A stretch of 34,146 nt of DNA from an uncultured Clostridia bacterium (lineage in GTDB: Bacteria > Bacillota > Clostridia > Peptostreptococcales > Anaerovoracaceae), in NCBI GenBank assembly GCA_945644815.1, contig CALZFA010000004.1, positions 1 through 34,146 on the forward strand, given 5' to 3'. The notes beneath the pieces are model-generated. The model saw nothing but the letters and a program-made list of their open reading frames with translations. It was not told the DNA's origin and did not search any database. This document shows positions 24,712-32,385 of the stretch, one piece after another. Each line of letters opens with the position of its first letter. The first letter of the stretch is position 1. The position numbers and the translations under genes were made by a program.

Positions 24712-25233
24712 CTATATCCCCGGGATACCTCTGCATCCTTCATGCATCAGCAAACGTCTTTTAAGCTCTATGCCACCTGCATATCCTGTCAGACTGCCGT
24801 CTGCACCAATAACGCGATGGCAGGGGATAATTATGGAAATAGGGTTATGACCCACAGCTCCGCCTATGGCCTGTGCTGACATTTTGTCTCTGCCAAGGTT
24901 CAGTGCTGCCTTGGCCGCCAGCTTCCCGTAGGTTGTTACCTCTCCATACGGTATTTCACACAGAAGTCTCCATACTTCCTGCCTGAAGGCACTGCCCTCG
25001 GGTGCTAAGGGGAGTTCATCGGGACAAGGCTTTTCACCGTGAAAATATCTGTCAAGCCATTCCCTTGCAGCATCAAAGATTGCAAGGTCATTTTTTTCTA
25101 TATGTTCATGGTCCCCGGTTCCTCCATAATATTTCTGTCCTTCAAACCATACGCCCGTGATCTTCTCACATGCGACATCGGATGCCAGTGTCATCCCTCC
25201 CAAAGGAGAAATATATTCGGTTACATAGTACAT
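24712..25233 (-). CDS. ogt: Methylated-DNA--protein-cysteine methyltransferase
   Basis: Repairs O6-alkylguanine by transfer of the alkyl group to its own cysteine. The 173-aa protein has the active-site motif IIPCHRVIGADGSLTGYAGG and the DNA-binding helix region GEVTTYGKLAAKAAL. The N-terminal domain (YYVTEYISPLGGMTLASD) is of the Ogt/Ada-C type, without an Ada Cys-rich domain. The start has GGAG 8 nt upstream. It is downstream of the thiolase gene in the same direction, with a hairpin between them. Function is firm from the motif. Confidence 0.94.
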   Translation of the reverse strand: MYYVTEYISPLGGMTLASDVACEKITGVWFEGQKYYGGTGDHEHIEKNDLAIFDAAREWLDRYFHGEKPCPDELPLAPEGSAFRQEVWRLLCEIPYGEVTTYGKLAAKAALNLGRDKMSAQAIGGAVGHNPISIIIPCHRVIGADGSLTGYAGGIELKRRLLMHEGCRGIPGI

Positions 25234-25255
25234 AGCTTTTTCTCCTCATACAGGA

Positions 25256-25283
25256 ATGCCGCTCCCAAAGCCGGAAGCGGCAT
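25256..25283. repeat. Intergenic hairpin between thiolase and ogt
   Basis: ATGCCGCT and AGCGGCAT form a perfect 8-bp stem, with a partly paired CCC/GG interior. No U-run follows on the minus strand, so it is not a standard terminator. It may stabilise the thiolase mRNA 3' end or cause partial termination before ogt. Confidence 0.45.
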
Positions 25284-25314
25284 CAAATCATATGTATTAA
25301 TTGTTCCTTGCTGA

Positions 25315-26493
25315 TTATCTTTCAACGATAAGAGCTGTTCCCATACCGCCGCCGATGCAAAGAGTTGCAAGACCGTATTTGGAATCTCTCTTCATCATTT
25401 CGTAGATGAGAGTGATAAGAATTCTGCAGCCGGAAGCTCCGATTGGATGTCCGATTGCAATAGCTCCACCGTTTACGTTAGTCTTTTCAGGATCAAGGTT
25501 AAGATCCTTTCTTACTGCTAATGACTGAGCTGCAAATGCTTCGTTAGCTTCTACAAGGTCAATATCCTCAATGGTGAGGCCTGCCTTCGCAAGAGCCTTC
25601 TGAGAAGCAGGGATAGGTCCAACGCCCATGATTGAAGGGTCAACACCTGCGGAAGCATAGGACTTGATTGTGCAAAGAGGCTTGATTCCTAACTCATCAG
25701 CCTTTTCCTTTGACATTACCACTACAGCAGCACCGGCATCATTGATACCTGAAGCGTTTGCAGCAGTTACGATACCATCCTTCTTGAATGCAGGCTTCAG
25801 CTTTGCAACCTTTTCCATAGTCGTTCCGAACTTAGGGAATTCATCTGTATCGAAGATGATAGGATCGCCTTTCTTCTGAGGGATTTCTACAGGAACGATT
25901 TCATCCTTGAATTTGCCTGCCTTGATAGCAGCTTCTGCTCTGTTCTGAGAAATTACTGAGAACTCATCAAGCTCTTCTCTGGTAATTCCCCACTGTTCTG
26001 CAACGTTTTCTGCTGTGATACCCATGTGGTATCCGTTGAATGCGTCCCAAAGACCGTCGTTAACCATCATATCTACCATCTGGGTGTTATTCATTCTTGC
26101 TCCCCATCTTGCTGTAGGCATTGCATATGCTGTAGCTGACATGTTTTCAGCACCGCCTGCTACAATAACATCAGCGTCTCCCGCTTTGATTATCTGAGCT
26201 GCAAGCTCAACAGCTCTTAAGCCTGAACCGCAAACCTTGTTGATAGTCATAGCCGGTGTCTCAATAGGAAGACCTGCATCTAATGTCATCTGTCTTGCAA
26301 CGTTTTGTCCCAATGCGCCCTGAAGAACAGCACCCATGATTACTTCATCAACCATTTCAGGCTTGATTCCTGCTCTTTCAACTGCGCCCTTAATTGCGAT
26401 TGCTCCCAGCTTTCTTGTCGGCACACCTTTCAGCGAACCTCCAAAGCTTCCGATTGGTGTTCTTGCTGCACTTACAATTACAACTTCTCTCAT
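25315..26493 (-). CDS. Acetyl-CoA C-acetyltransferase (thiolase)
   Basis: Joins two acetyl-CoA molecules into acetoacetyl-CoA in butyrate-type fermentation, or the reverse. The 392-aa protein has all catalytic residues: Cys in [14 protein letters not shown], His in [14 protein letters not shown], and Cys in [15 protein letters not shown]. The length matches biosynthetic thiolases (Thl/AtoB). Codon use appears smoother than in its neighbours (AT-ending codons, few rare ones), as in highly expressed genes. It has its own promoter with a 12-bp inverted repeat right downstream (26535-26577). The rest of the butyrate pathway (Hbd, Crt, Bcd) is not in the window. GGAGG is 9 nt before the ATG. Confidence 0.95.
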   Translation of the reverse strand: MREVVIVSAARTPIGSFGGSLKGVPTRKLGAIAIKGAVERAGIKPEMVDEVIMGAVLQGALGQNVARQMTLDAGLPIETPAMTINKVCGSGLRAVELAAQIIKAGDADVIVAGGAENMSATAYAMPTARWGARMNNTQMVDMMVNDGLWDAFNGYHMGITAENVAEQWGITREELDEFSVISQNRAEAAIKAGKFKDEIVPVEIPQKKGDPIIFDTDEFPKFGTTMEKVAKLKPAFKKDGIVTAANASGINDAGAAVVVMSKEKADELGIKPLCTIKSYASAGVDPSIMGVGPIPASQKALAKAGLTIEDIDLVEANEAFAAQSLAVRKDLNLDPEKTNVNGGAIAIGHPIGASGCRILITLIYEMMKRDSKYGLATLCIGGGMGTALIVER

Positions 26494-26534
26494 TGTTATG
26501 TTTCCTCCTTAAAGAAAAAATGCTTTATGTTTCA

Positions 26535-26577
26535 AATGTTGTATACCATTTTTCCTTTGAATTCTGTATACAACATT
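26535..26577. promoter_or_regulatory. Long inverted repeat in the thiolase promoter/leader, operator candidate
   Basis: AATGTTGTATAC (26535-26546) and GTATACAACATT (26566-26577) are perfect 12-bp arms, 19 nt apart. They start next to the -10 box and cover the transcription start and early leader. Each arm also ends in the palindrome GTATAC. They could bind a dimeric repressor (GntR or TetR type) or fold as an mRNA hairpin. Confidence 0.65.
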
Positions 26578-26605
26578 ATTATACACCACAAAACCCAAAA
26601 AGCAA
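26578..26605 (-). promoter_or_regulatory. Thiolase promoter
   Basis: On the minus strand, TTGCTT (26605-26600), a 16-bp spacer and a perfect TATAAT (26583-26578), about 85 nt upstream of the ATG at 26493. Confidence 0.65.
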
Positions 26606-26667
26606 GATATTATAGTTAAAAAAATAACAAAGTCTTGTTCTTTTTGGAGTACATCACTATATTACCA

Positions 26668-26697
26668 GTAAAACTGCCGGAGCGCAATACCTCCGGC
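26668..26697 (-). terminator. Terminator of the sirtuin-surE-DUF2156 operon
   Basis: GCCGGAG (26697-26691) and CTCCGGC (26682-26676) on the minus strand, perfect 7-bp stem with an 8-nt loop, then AGTTTT. It begins 10 nt after the stop at 26707. Confidence 0.7.
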
Positions 26698-26706
26698 GAA
26701 AGTAGT

Positions 26707-27654
26707 TTATTTAACAAGAGTTGAGTATTTTTCTCCCATTTTATAAGGCTTGTACGAAAGCTTTGTCTGACGCAGGTTTTCCATTCCCATATCCTCTTCG
26801 CGATTGACATACACAGTCTCTTCAGGCAAGCGTTTACAGAATTCGTTGTTAATGGCCTGATAAAGTCCTCTTATTCTGTCATCAGCTTTTTCAACATGGA
26901 CAATTACCGTCTCCTTATCTGTAGAACGAGCAAATTCTCCTATGGTAACAGCCTCAATTTTACCGCCGATTCTTATTATCCCCGTCAGAAGTCCTTTCCC
27001 CACAAATTTAAGGAGTTCATCTATCGCCACATTTTCCATCTCAAGAATGTCTTTCCACTCCTCCGGCGTCTCCCCCAGCTTGTACTCATTTTTGCTGCGG
27101 ATGTACTCCCGGATTTCGGGAACCATGTCAGGAGTGGCTTCCTCATAAGTAAAGTCATAATTACGCATGAAAAAGTTCAGATGATTTTTCTTTTGGTGCA
27201 GCTTGCGTCCCCTTAAGGTTATCAGGTCTTCCTTAAGATATATATAGTCGTCGTCATCCCTGTCGTGTTGAGGGTTTACTGCATCACCCATAGCTTCGGA
27301 AAGATAATGAACAAGGTGCCCCGGAATCAGACTTATATACAGCTGCTGCCCCCTTGCTTCAAAAATATTCTTTGCCTCGCCTATGGTGTATCTGAGCGCC
27401 TTAATGTCATATTCCCCGGTTCTGGTCAGCGGAAAGGACATGAAATATTCTCTTTCATCTTCACCTACATCGCCTCTTCCGGCTATGCACAGATATTCCC
27501 CTATAATCTGCCAGCTCAGATGATGGGTGTTTCTCCATATATAGTTTGCCAGGAATGTGTGTCCGGATGATTGATAGTCGTATCCGTCAAAATATTCTTT
27601 AAGCAGTTTTTCATCTGCTTCTGTAAGGTTGTTAAAGGTCTTTTTAAAAATCAT
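26707..27654 (-). CDS. DUF2156 (phosphatidylglycerol lysyltransferase C-terminal-like) protein
   Basis: A 315-aa soluble protein of the DUF2156/LPG_synthase_C family, two GNAT-like folds related to the catalytic part of MprF. The family start FNNLTEADEKLLKEYFDGYDYQSSGHTFLANYIWRN and the central block LRGRKLHQKKNHLNFFMRNYDFTYEEATPDM are clear. The membrane flippase half of MprF is missing, so lipid lysinylation cannot be assumed; aminoacyl or acyl transfer to another target is possible. It is last in a four-gene run, 35 nt after the isochorismatase-like gene, followed by a terminator. The ribosome binding site is weak. Confidence 0.85.
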   Translation of the reverse strand: MIFKKTFNNLTEADEKLLKEYFDGYDYQSSGHTFLANYIWRNTHHLSWQIIGEYLCIAGRGDVGEDEREYFMSFPLTRTGEYDIKALRYTIGEAKNIFEARGQQLYISLIPGHLVHYLSEAMGDAVNPQHDRDDDDYIYLKEDLITLRGRKLHQKKNHLNFFMRNYDFTYEEATPDMVPEIREYIRSKNEYKLGETPEEWKDILEMENVAIDELLKFVGKGLLTGIIRIGGKIEAVTIGEFARSTDKETVIVHVEKADDRIRGLYQAINNEFCKRLPEETVYVNREEDMGMENLRQTKLSYKPYKMGEKYSTLVK

Positions 27655-27689
27655 AAATATCTTCTATCTTTTGCTTCTAATCTTCAGAT

Positions 27690-28241
27690 CTATTTGATGA
27701 TAGCCGAAACAGCCTTAAATTCAGCTGCCCCGGAACTTCCGAGAAGTTCATAAAGAATGCTTTCTCCGCAGGTGACGACCACTCCTGCCTCTTCCATTCT
27801 TCTGAGCGAAAGCTCCCTGTTTGCAGGGTTTCTCGACTGAACGCAATCTGCAGGAACAAAAACAGTAAACCCGTTTTCAAGCAGATCAAGTGCCGTCTGT
27901 TCCACGCAGATGTGGGTTTCAATCCCCATGATTATCACTGTTTTCCTTTCCGTTCTTTTCAGCGCATCCCTGTATTCTTTGTTTGCCCAGGCACTGAATG
28001 TATTCTTATCTATAGGCTGGAACTCTCCGAGAGCTTCCGCCACGGGAGCGACGGTTTTTCCCAATCCTTTTTCATACTGAGTGGTAACCAGCTTGGGAAT
28101 TCCCATCACATCCAGTCCTGCAGCCAATTTTATTGCAGCGGCCTCTGTCTTATCAGCCTCAAACATGGCAGGCAGCAGTTTTTCCTGAAAATCTATGGCC
28201 GTAAGTACGACATCTTCTCTCTTTATTCTCTTAATACTCAT
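27690..28241 (-). CDS. Isochorismatase-family hydrolase (YcaC-like)
   Basis: A 183-aa cysteine hydrolase. The catalytic Asp is in TAIDFQEKLLPAM and the nucleophile Cys in GIETHICVEQTALDLL, as in the family. The metal-binding DxHxxxxxxH pattern of nicotinamidase (PncA) is absent, so I do not call it nicotinamidase in spite of the sirtuin nearby. The true substrate is unknown. The ATG shares one nucleotide with the surE stop (TAATG), so translation is coupled. GGAGA lies 10 nt upstream within surE. Confidence 0.88.
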   Translation of the reverse strand: MSIKRIKREDVVLTAIDFQEKLLPAMFEADKTEAAAIKLAAGLDVMGIPKLVTTQYEKGLGKTVAPVAEALGEFQPIDKNTFSAWANKEYRDALKRTERKTVIIMGIETHICVEQTALDLLENGFTVFVPADCVQSRNPANRELSLRRMEEAGVVVTCGESILYELLGSSGAAEFKAVSAIIK

Positions 28242-29005
28242 TACAGCTTAATCTCCCATTTCTTTATTTCTTCCAAACCTTGATAGTCATTAAGATCATA
28301 TTTTATCATTGAAATCACCGCATAGCCTTTTTTCACCAGCAAGGCGTCGGTATCACCGTTCCAGTCGGGGGAATCCATTGGCTTTCCCGAATATCTGTAT
28401 GTAACAGAATTTTGGTTTTTTTCAACGACATTAAAACTCTCTTCGTACTGCATGACCCCCAGTGTGGCAGCAGTTACTCCCTTTATTTCCTTTTCCGGAA
28501 GGTCAGGTGTATTGATGCTTATAACCTTCCTCTGATTCTCTGCCTTCATGGCAAAAGGTAAAATCCGCTCTGCAAAGGAACACGCTGCATCAAAATGTTC
28601 AGGTTCATGGGAGGCAACGGATACCGCTACTGCCGGCTTTCCTAAAAAAGCCCCTTCCGCCGCAGCAGACACAGTCCCCGAATACATGGTGTCGCTGCCA
28701 AGATTTCCTCCGTGATTTATACCTGAATACACAATGTCGATTTCTATGCCTCTTTCGTGCAAGGCATATATGCCCAGTTTCACGCAGTCTGCCGGAGTCC
28801 CGTCAACAGAGTATGCCTCCTTGACTCCGGGAAAATCTTCTCTGGTAATCGTCAGATTATTTCCGATGGTGAGGGCATGGCTGCTGGCGCTGCGCTGTCT
28901 GTCAGGCGCAAAAACATAAACATCCCCCTCTTTGCCAAGAGTCGACGCAAGTCTTCTTATTCCTTCTGCCTTTATTCCGTCGTCGTTTGCAACAAGTATA
29001 TTCAT
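28241..29005 (-). CDS. surE: 5'/3'-nucleotidase SurE
   Basis: Metal-dependent nucleoside monophosphate phosphatase. The 254-aa protein has the metal-binding motif ANDDG near the N-terminus, RQRSASSHALTI, and SGINHGGNLGSDTMYSGTVSAAAEGA with conserved Asn and Ser/Gly residues. The start is the ATG at 29005, which overlaps the sirtuin stop as TGATG. A TTG directly before it is in frame but less likely. It lies in a chain of overlapping genes with the sirtuin and the isochorismatase-like hydrolase. The physiological nucleotide is not evident. Confidence 0.95.
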   Translation of the reverse strand: MNILVANDDGIKAEGIRRLASTLGKEGDVYVFAPDRQRSASSHALTIGNNLTITREDFPGVKEAYSVDGTPADCVKLGIYALHERGIEIDIVYSGINHGGNLGSDTMYSGTVSAAAEGAFLGKPAVAVSVASHEPEHFDAACSFAERILPFAMKAENQRKVISINTPDLPEKEIKGVTAATLGVMQYEESFNVVEKNQNSVTYRYSGKPMDSPDWNGDTDALLVKKGYAVISMIKYDLNDYQGLEEIKKWEIKL

Positions 29006-29733
29006 CAATCCAAATCCATTACCTTTCCTATACTGTCATTTATGACTAAATCCGCCTTACTGTCGTAAGGTGTGGATTGTTTATTGATCAGTACTAATTT
29101 ATTACCCCTAAAATACCTTATCAAACCTGCGGCCGGATAAACCACCAAAGAAGTTCCTCCGATTATCAGAGTGTCCGCCTTCTCAATAGCACTGACAGCA
29201 CCCATCATGCAATCATCATCAAGCGCTTCTTCATAAAGGACAACATCCGGCTTAACAGTTCCACCGCATTTTTTGCATTTAGGTATTTGTCCTTTGCAGT
29301 TTGCTTCATCCATGATATAGTCCAGGTTATAGAATTCTCCGCAGTCCATACAGTAGTTTCTCAGCACGGAACCATGAAGTTCATAAACATTTCCGCTGCC
29401 TGCTTTCTGATGAAGGCCGTCAATATTCTGCGTAATCACGGCTTTAAGCTTTCCTGCCTCTTCCAGCCTGGCCAGAGCTCTATGCGCCTTATTAGGCTCT
29501 GCATCCCGGTAAATAAGGTTGTTTTTATAGTAATCAAAGAAAGTCTCCGTATGCCTTAGAAAAAAGCTGTGAGAAAGCATTTCCTCCGGCGAACGTCCGT
29601 ATTTTTGCTGTGCATTGTAGAGGCCGCTTTCCGAGCGAAAATCAGGAATATTGCTTTCTGTCGAAACTCCGGCTCCTCCGAAGAATACAATGTTTTGACT
29701 ATTATCTATTATTTCTCTCAGTCTTTTATCCAT
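29005..29733 (-). CDS. cobB: NAD-dependent protein deacylase, Sir2 family
   Basis: Removes acetyl (or other acyl) groups from lysines using NAD, releasing nicotinamide. The 242-aa protein has FGGAGVSTESNIPDFRS, the NAD/catalytic block TQNIDGLHQKAG with ELHGS, and a zinc site from CMDC and CKKC, with Cys in NCKGQ nearby. The length matches bacterial CobB. It is first in a four-gene run and lies back-to-back with the patatin gene at 29822. GGGGAGG is 6 nt before the ATG. Acyl preference cannot be read from the sequence. Confidence 0.94.
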   Translation of the reverse strand: MDKRLREIIDNSQNIVFFGGAGVSTESNIPDFRSESGLYNAQQKYGRSPEEMLSHSFFLRHTETFFDYYKNNLIYRDAEPNKAHRALARLEEAGKLKAVITQNIDGLHQKAGSGNVYELHGSVLRNYCMDCGEFYNLDYIMDEANCKGQIPKCKKCGGTVKPDVVLYEEALDDDCMMGAVSAIEKADTLIIGGTSLVVYPAAGLIRYFRGNKLVLINKQSTPYDSKADLVINDSIGKVMDLD

Positions 29734-29756
29734 ACTACATCCTCCCCTGTTTTTTG

Positions 29757-29786
29757 TTGCTTATAGTATATCATTTATGGTACAAT
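29757..29786 (+). promoter_or_regulatory. Promoter for the patatin-mocR pair
   Basis: TTGCTT (29757-29762), an 18-bp spacer and TACAAT (29781-29786), 35 nt before the ATG at 29822. The opposite strand must hold the sirtuin promoter in the same 88-nt gap, but no clear pair was found. Confidence 0.5.
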
Positions 29787-29821
29787 TTTGGTAGATAATT
29801 TCAAGGATTGGGGGAAATTAA

Positions 29822-30973
29822 ATGTCGGCAAACGGAAAGAAGAAAACAGCCCTGGTACTGTCCGGAGGCGGAGCCAGAGGCGCCTACGAAGCAGGTGTGT
29901 GGCAAGCCTTGACCGAGCTGGGAATAGAAATAGATATCATAACCGGAACCTCTGTAGGTGCCATAAATGCAGCCATGATCGCTCAGGGCGAACTGGAACT
30001 TGCCTGTAATCTTTGGAAGGAAATGGAGACCCATATGGTTTTTGATGTTCCGGAAGGCAGTCAGCCCTTTGACTATGCCAGAGAAATTGTATTCAACCAC
30101 GGTGCCGGCACATCAGGATTGAAGGAGCTTATGGAAAAGTATATTGACGAGGAAAAGGTGAGAAATTCTCCTGTGGACTTTGGCATCACTGCAGTTTCCT
30201 TGCCTGATTTTAAGGCTCATCTTCTCTTTAAAGAGGATATTCCTCCCGGCAGACTGATTGACTTTATCATGGCCAGCGCTTCAGCATTTCCCGCCATCCA
30301 CAGCTACCCTATCGACGGTACTGAATATATTGACGGAGGCTACGCAGATGTGCTGCCTATAGATATGGCTCTTTCCAAAGGTGCTACCCATGTTATCGCT
30401 GTAAACTTGAGAGGTTACGGTATAATTGATCAGGATGCGGTAAAAGCGGCGCCTAACCTTGTCTGGATTGAGTCGCCTTGGGAACTGGGCCTTCAGTTTG
30501 TATTTGATGTGGATAATGCAAGACGTCTTTTGAGGCTGGGATATCTTGACACACTTAAGGCCTACGGCGTATTGGACGGAACCTATTATGCCTTCGGGCA
30601 CGGCTCTTTTGACAAGACCACCACCAAAATGGCTGATGCCTGTGCCAAGATTTTTGAAATGGATCCTACTCTTCTATATACAAAGGAAACCTTCCTTGAA
30701 AAACTTTCCGATGCTCTGGCAGCATCTCAAGCAGAAGCCGAAGAGGCGCTGGAAAGCTATCGCACAGCTCCCCGTCACCGCCCTGCTTCTGAAATCAAGG
30801 AACTCATCAAAAACATCAAAAGCATCGCCAACCAGCAAGTGCTCACTTATATAATAGCCGACGCTCTCAAAGAAAAAGGCCAGGACAGTATTTTCCTGAC
30901 GAGGCCTGTTTTCAAATTACTTTCAGAGCAGATACCTGCCGCCAGATTTTTAGTCAAATACGAACTGGTATAG
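29822..30973 (+). CDS. Patatin-like phospholipase
   Basis: A 383-aa serine acyl hydrolase. The catalytic features are complete: oxyanion hole SGGGARGAYEAGV (near residues 15-27), nucleophile Ser in GTSVGAINAA (GxSxG) and the Asp of DGGYADVLP. The C-terminal third is helical and charged, with DALAASQAEAEEALESYR. No signal peptide is present, so it is cytoplasmic or peripheral. The substrate (phospholipid or other acyl ester) is unknown. GGGGGAAATT precedes the ATG. The MocR-type regulator begins 26 nt downstream, so both probably share one mRNA. Confidence 0.92.
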   Translation: MSANGKKKTALVLSGGGARGAYEAGVWQALTELGIEIDIITGTSVGAINAAMIAQGELELACNLWKEMETHMVFDVPEGSQPFDYAREIVFNHGAGTSGLKELMEKYIDEEKVRNSPVDFGITAVSLPDFKAHLLFKEDIPPGRLIDFIMASASAFPAIHSYPIDGTEYIDGGYADVLPIDMALSKGATHVIAVNLRGYGIIDQDAVKAAPNLVWIESPWELGLQFVFDVDNARRLLRLGYLDTLKAYGVLDGTYYAFGHGSFDKTTTKMADACAKIFEMDPTLLYTKETFLEKLSDALAASQAEAEEALESYRTAPRHRPASEIKELIKNIKSIANQQVLTYIIADALKEKGQDSIFLTRPVFKLLSEQIPAARFLVKYELV

Positions 30974-30999
30974 GCCTATGAGAATCAGGAGGTCATAAA

Positions 31000-32385
31000 T
31001 TGAAACCCGTCATACTGAGCCAGAAGGAAAACAGTGATTTCTTATATGTCCAGCTTTATGAGGCTATTAAGGAGGATATCCTTTCCGGAGATATGACCGC
31101 AGGAGAGAAGCTTCCATCCCTTCGCAGCCTTTCAAAGGAGCTTGGAATCAGCATTACAACCACTGAGCTTGCATATAATCAGCTCCTGGTGGAGGGCTAT
31201 GTCATCAGCAAACCTCAGTCAGGTTATTATGTAGCAAGCATAAATCCGGAAGCAGGATTACCGGACGGGCGCCTCATAAAATCTGCTCCTGCCAACCTTG
31301 AAGACTACACTTTTGAAGAATCACCATATATAACTGACCTTTCATGTTTTGACTTCGGCAAGTGGAAAAAGTGTGCCGCAAGAGTTTTTAACGATTATTC
31401 GTCACTGCTTTTGTTTGAGAGCGACCCTCAGGGAGAACCTGCCCTGCGGTACGAAATCTCCAAATATGTCTATCGTTTCAGAGGTGTTACGGCAAGTCCC
31501 GAGCGTATCGTTATCGGTGCAGGAACCCAGCAGATTACAAGCCATCTTTCCAGAATTCTGAAAAGAATGGGAATAAATCACGTATCCCTGGAGGCCCCCG
31601 GATATCTGCCGGTACAGAGCATGTTCCGGGATGCCGGATTTAATGTTTCCCATATTCCAGTGGAACGTGACGGCATAGATATTTCAAAGCTTCCGGCAAA
31701 CATCAGCTCTGCAGTGTATGTAAGCCCTTCCAATCAGTTCCCTACCGGTGCAGTTATGCCCGTAGGGCGCCGTTATCAGCTCCTTGACTGGGCATGCGAT
31801 AACAACAGCATAATCATCGAAGACGACTACGACAGCGAACTGAGATATTTCGGAAAGCCGGTTCCTGCCATGCAGGGATTGGATAAGCATGGTCGTGTTG
31901 TTTATCTGGGCTCTTTTTCATCTACCCTTTTCCCTGCTATTAAAATTTCCTACATGGTTCTGCCGGAGGAAATGGCGGAGATATTCAGAGGCATAAAGAA
32001 TCAGTACACTCAGACCTGTTCCAAATCAGAGCAGCTGACCCTTGCTTTTTTTATGGAAGACGGCTACTATTATACAAATATAAAAAGGCTGCGCAGTCTC
32101 TATGCCCAGAAGCTTCAGGCGGTTATTCAAGCCTTTGCCCGACATGCTGCAGGCAGTGTGGAGCCTGTGGATACACAGTCCGGAATCAGCCTGACTGTGA
32201 AAGTCCATTCAATGAAAAAAGCCTCGCTGCTGTGCATCGAGGCAAGGTCCGTAGGGCTTCAGATGGTTCCCCTTTCCCAGGTTTCTGACCAGAGCACCAG
32301 CGCCCTTATTTTTTACTACAATCAGATACCATCAGAGCGCATCGACGAATGTGTGGGCAGGCTGACCGATATATGGTTCAGTTAA
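31000..32385 (+). CDS. MocR/GabR-type regulator lacking the PLP-binding lysine
   Basis: A 461-aa protein with an N-terminal GntR winged helix (about residues 12-75; SLRSLSKELGISITTTELAYNQLLVEGYVIS) and an aminotransferase-like C-terminal domain (about 110-461). The Asp that contacts the PLP ring nitrogen remains in IIEDDYDSELRY (about 272-283). The Schiff-base Lys is missing: the motif, usually GTFSKTL, reads GSFSSTLFPAIK, with Ser at residue 308 (31921-31923). It cannot form the usual aldimine. Start is TTG with AGGAGG 7 nt upstream. It may regulate the patatin gene before it. Its 3' end overlaps the apbE end by 4 bp. Confidence 0.9.
   Translation: MKPVILSQKENSDFLYVQLYEAIKEDILSGDMTAGEKLPSLRSLSKELGISITTTELAYNQLLVEGYVISKPQSGYYVASINPEAGLPDGRLIKSAPANLEDYTFEESPYITDLSCFDFGKWKKCAARVFNDYSSLLLFESDPQGEPALRYEISKYVYRFRGVTASPERIVIGAGTQQITSHLSRILKRMGINHVSLEAPGYLPVQSMFRDAGFNVSHIPVERDGIDISKLPANISSAVYVSPSNQFPTGAVMPVGRRYQLLDWACDNNSIIIEDDYDSELRYFGKPVPAMQGLDKHGRVVYLGSFSSTLFPAIKISYMVLPEEMAEIFRGIKNQYTQTCSKSEQLTLAFFMEDGYYYTNIKRLRSLYAQKLQAVIQAFARHAAGSVEPVDTQSGISLTVKVHSMKKASLLCIEARSVGLQMVPLSQVSDQSTSALIFYYNQIPSERIDECVGRLTDIWFS

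Noticed and set aside
27690-28241. Nicotinamidase (PncA) partner of the sirtuin
   Set aside because: The metal-binding DxHxxxxxxH motif of PncA is missing; only the general cysteine hydrolase residues are present.
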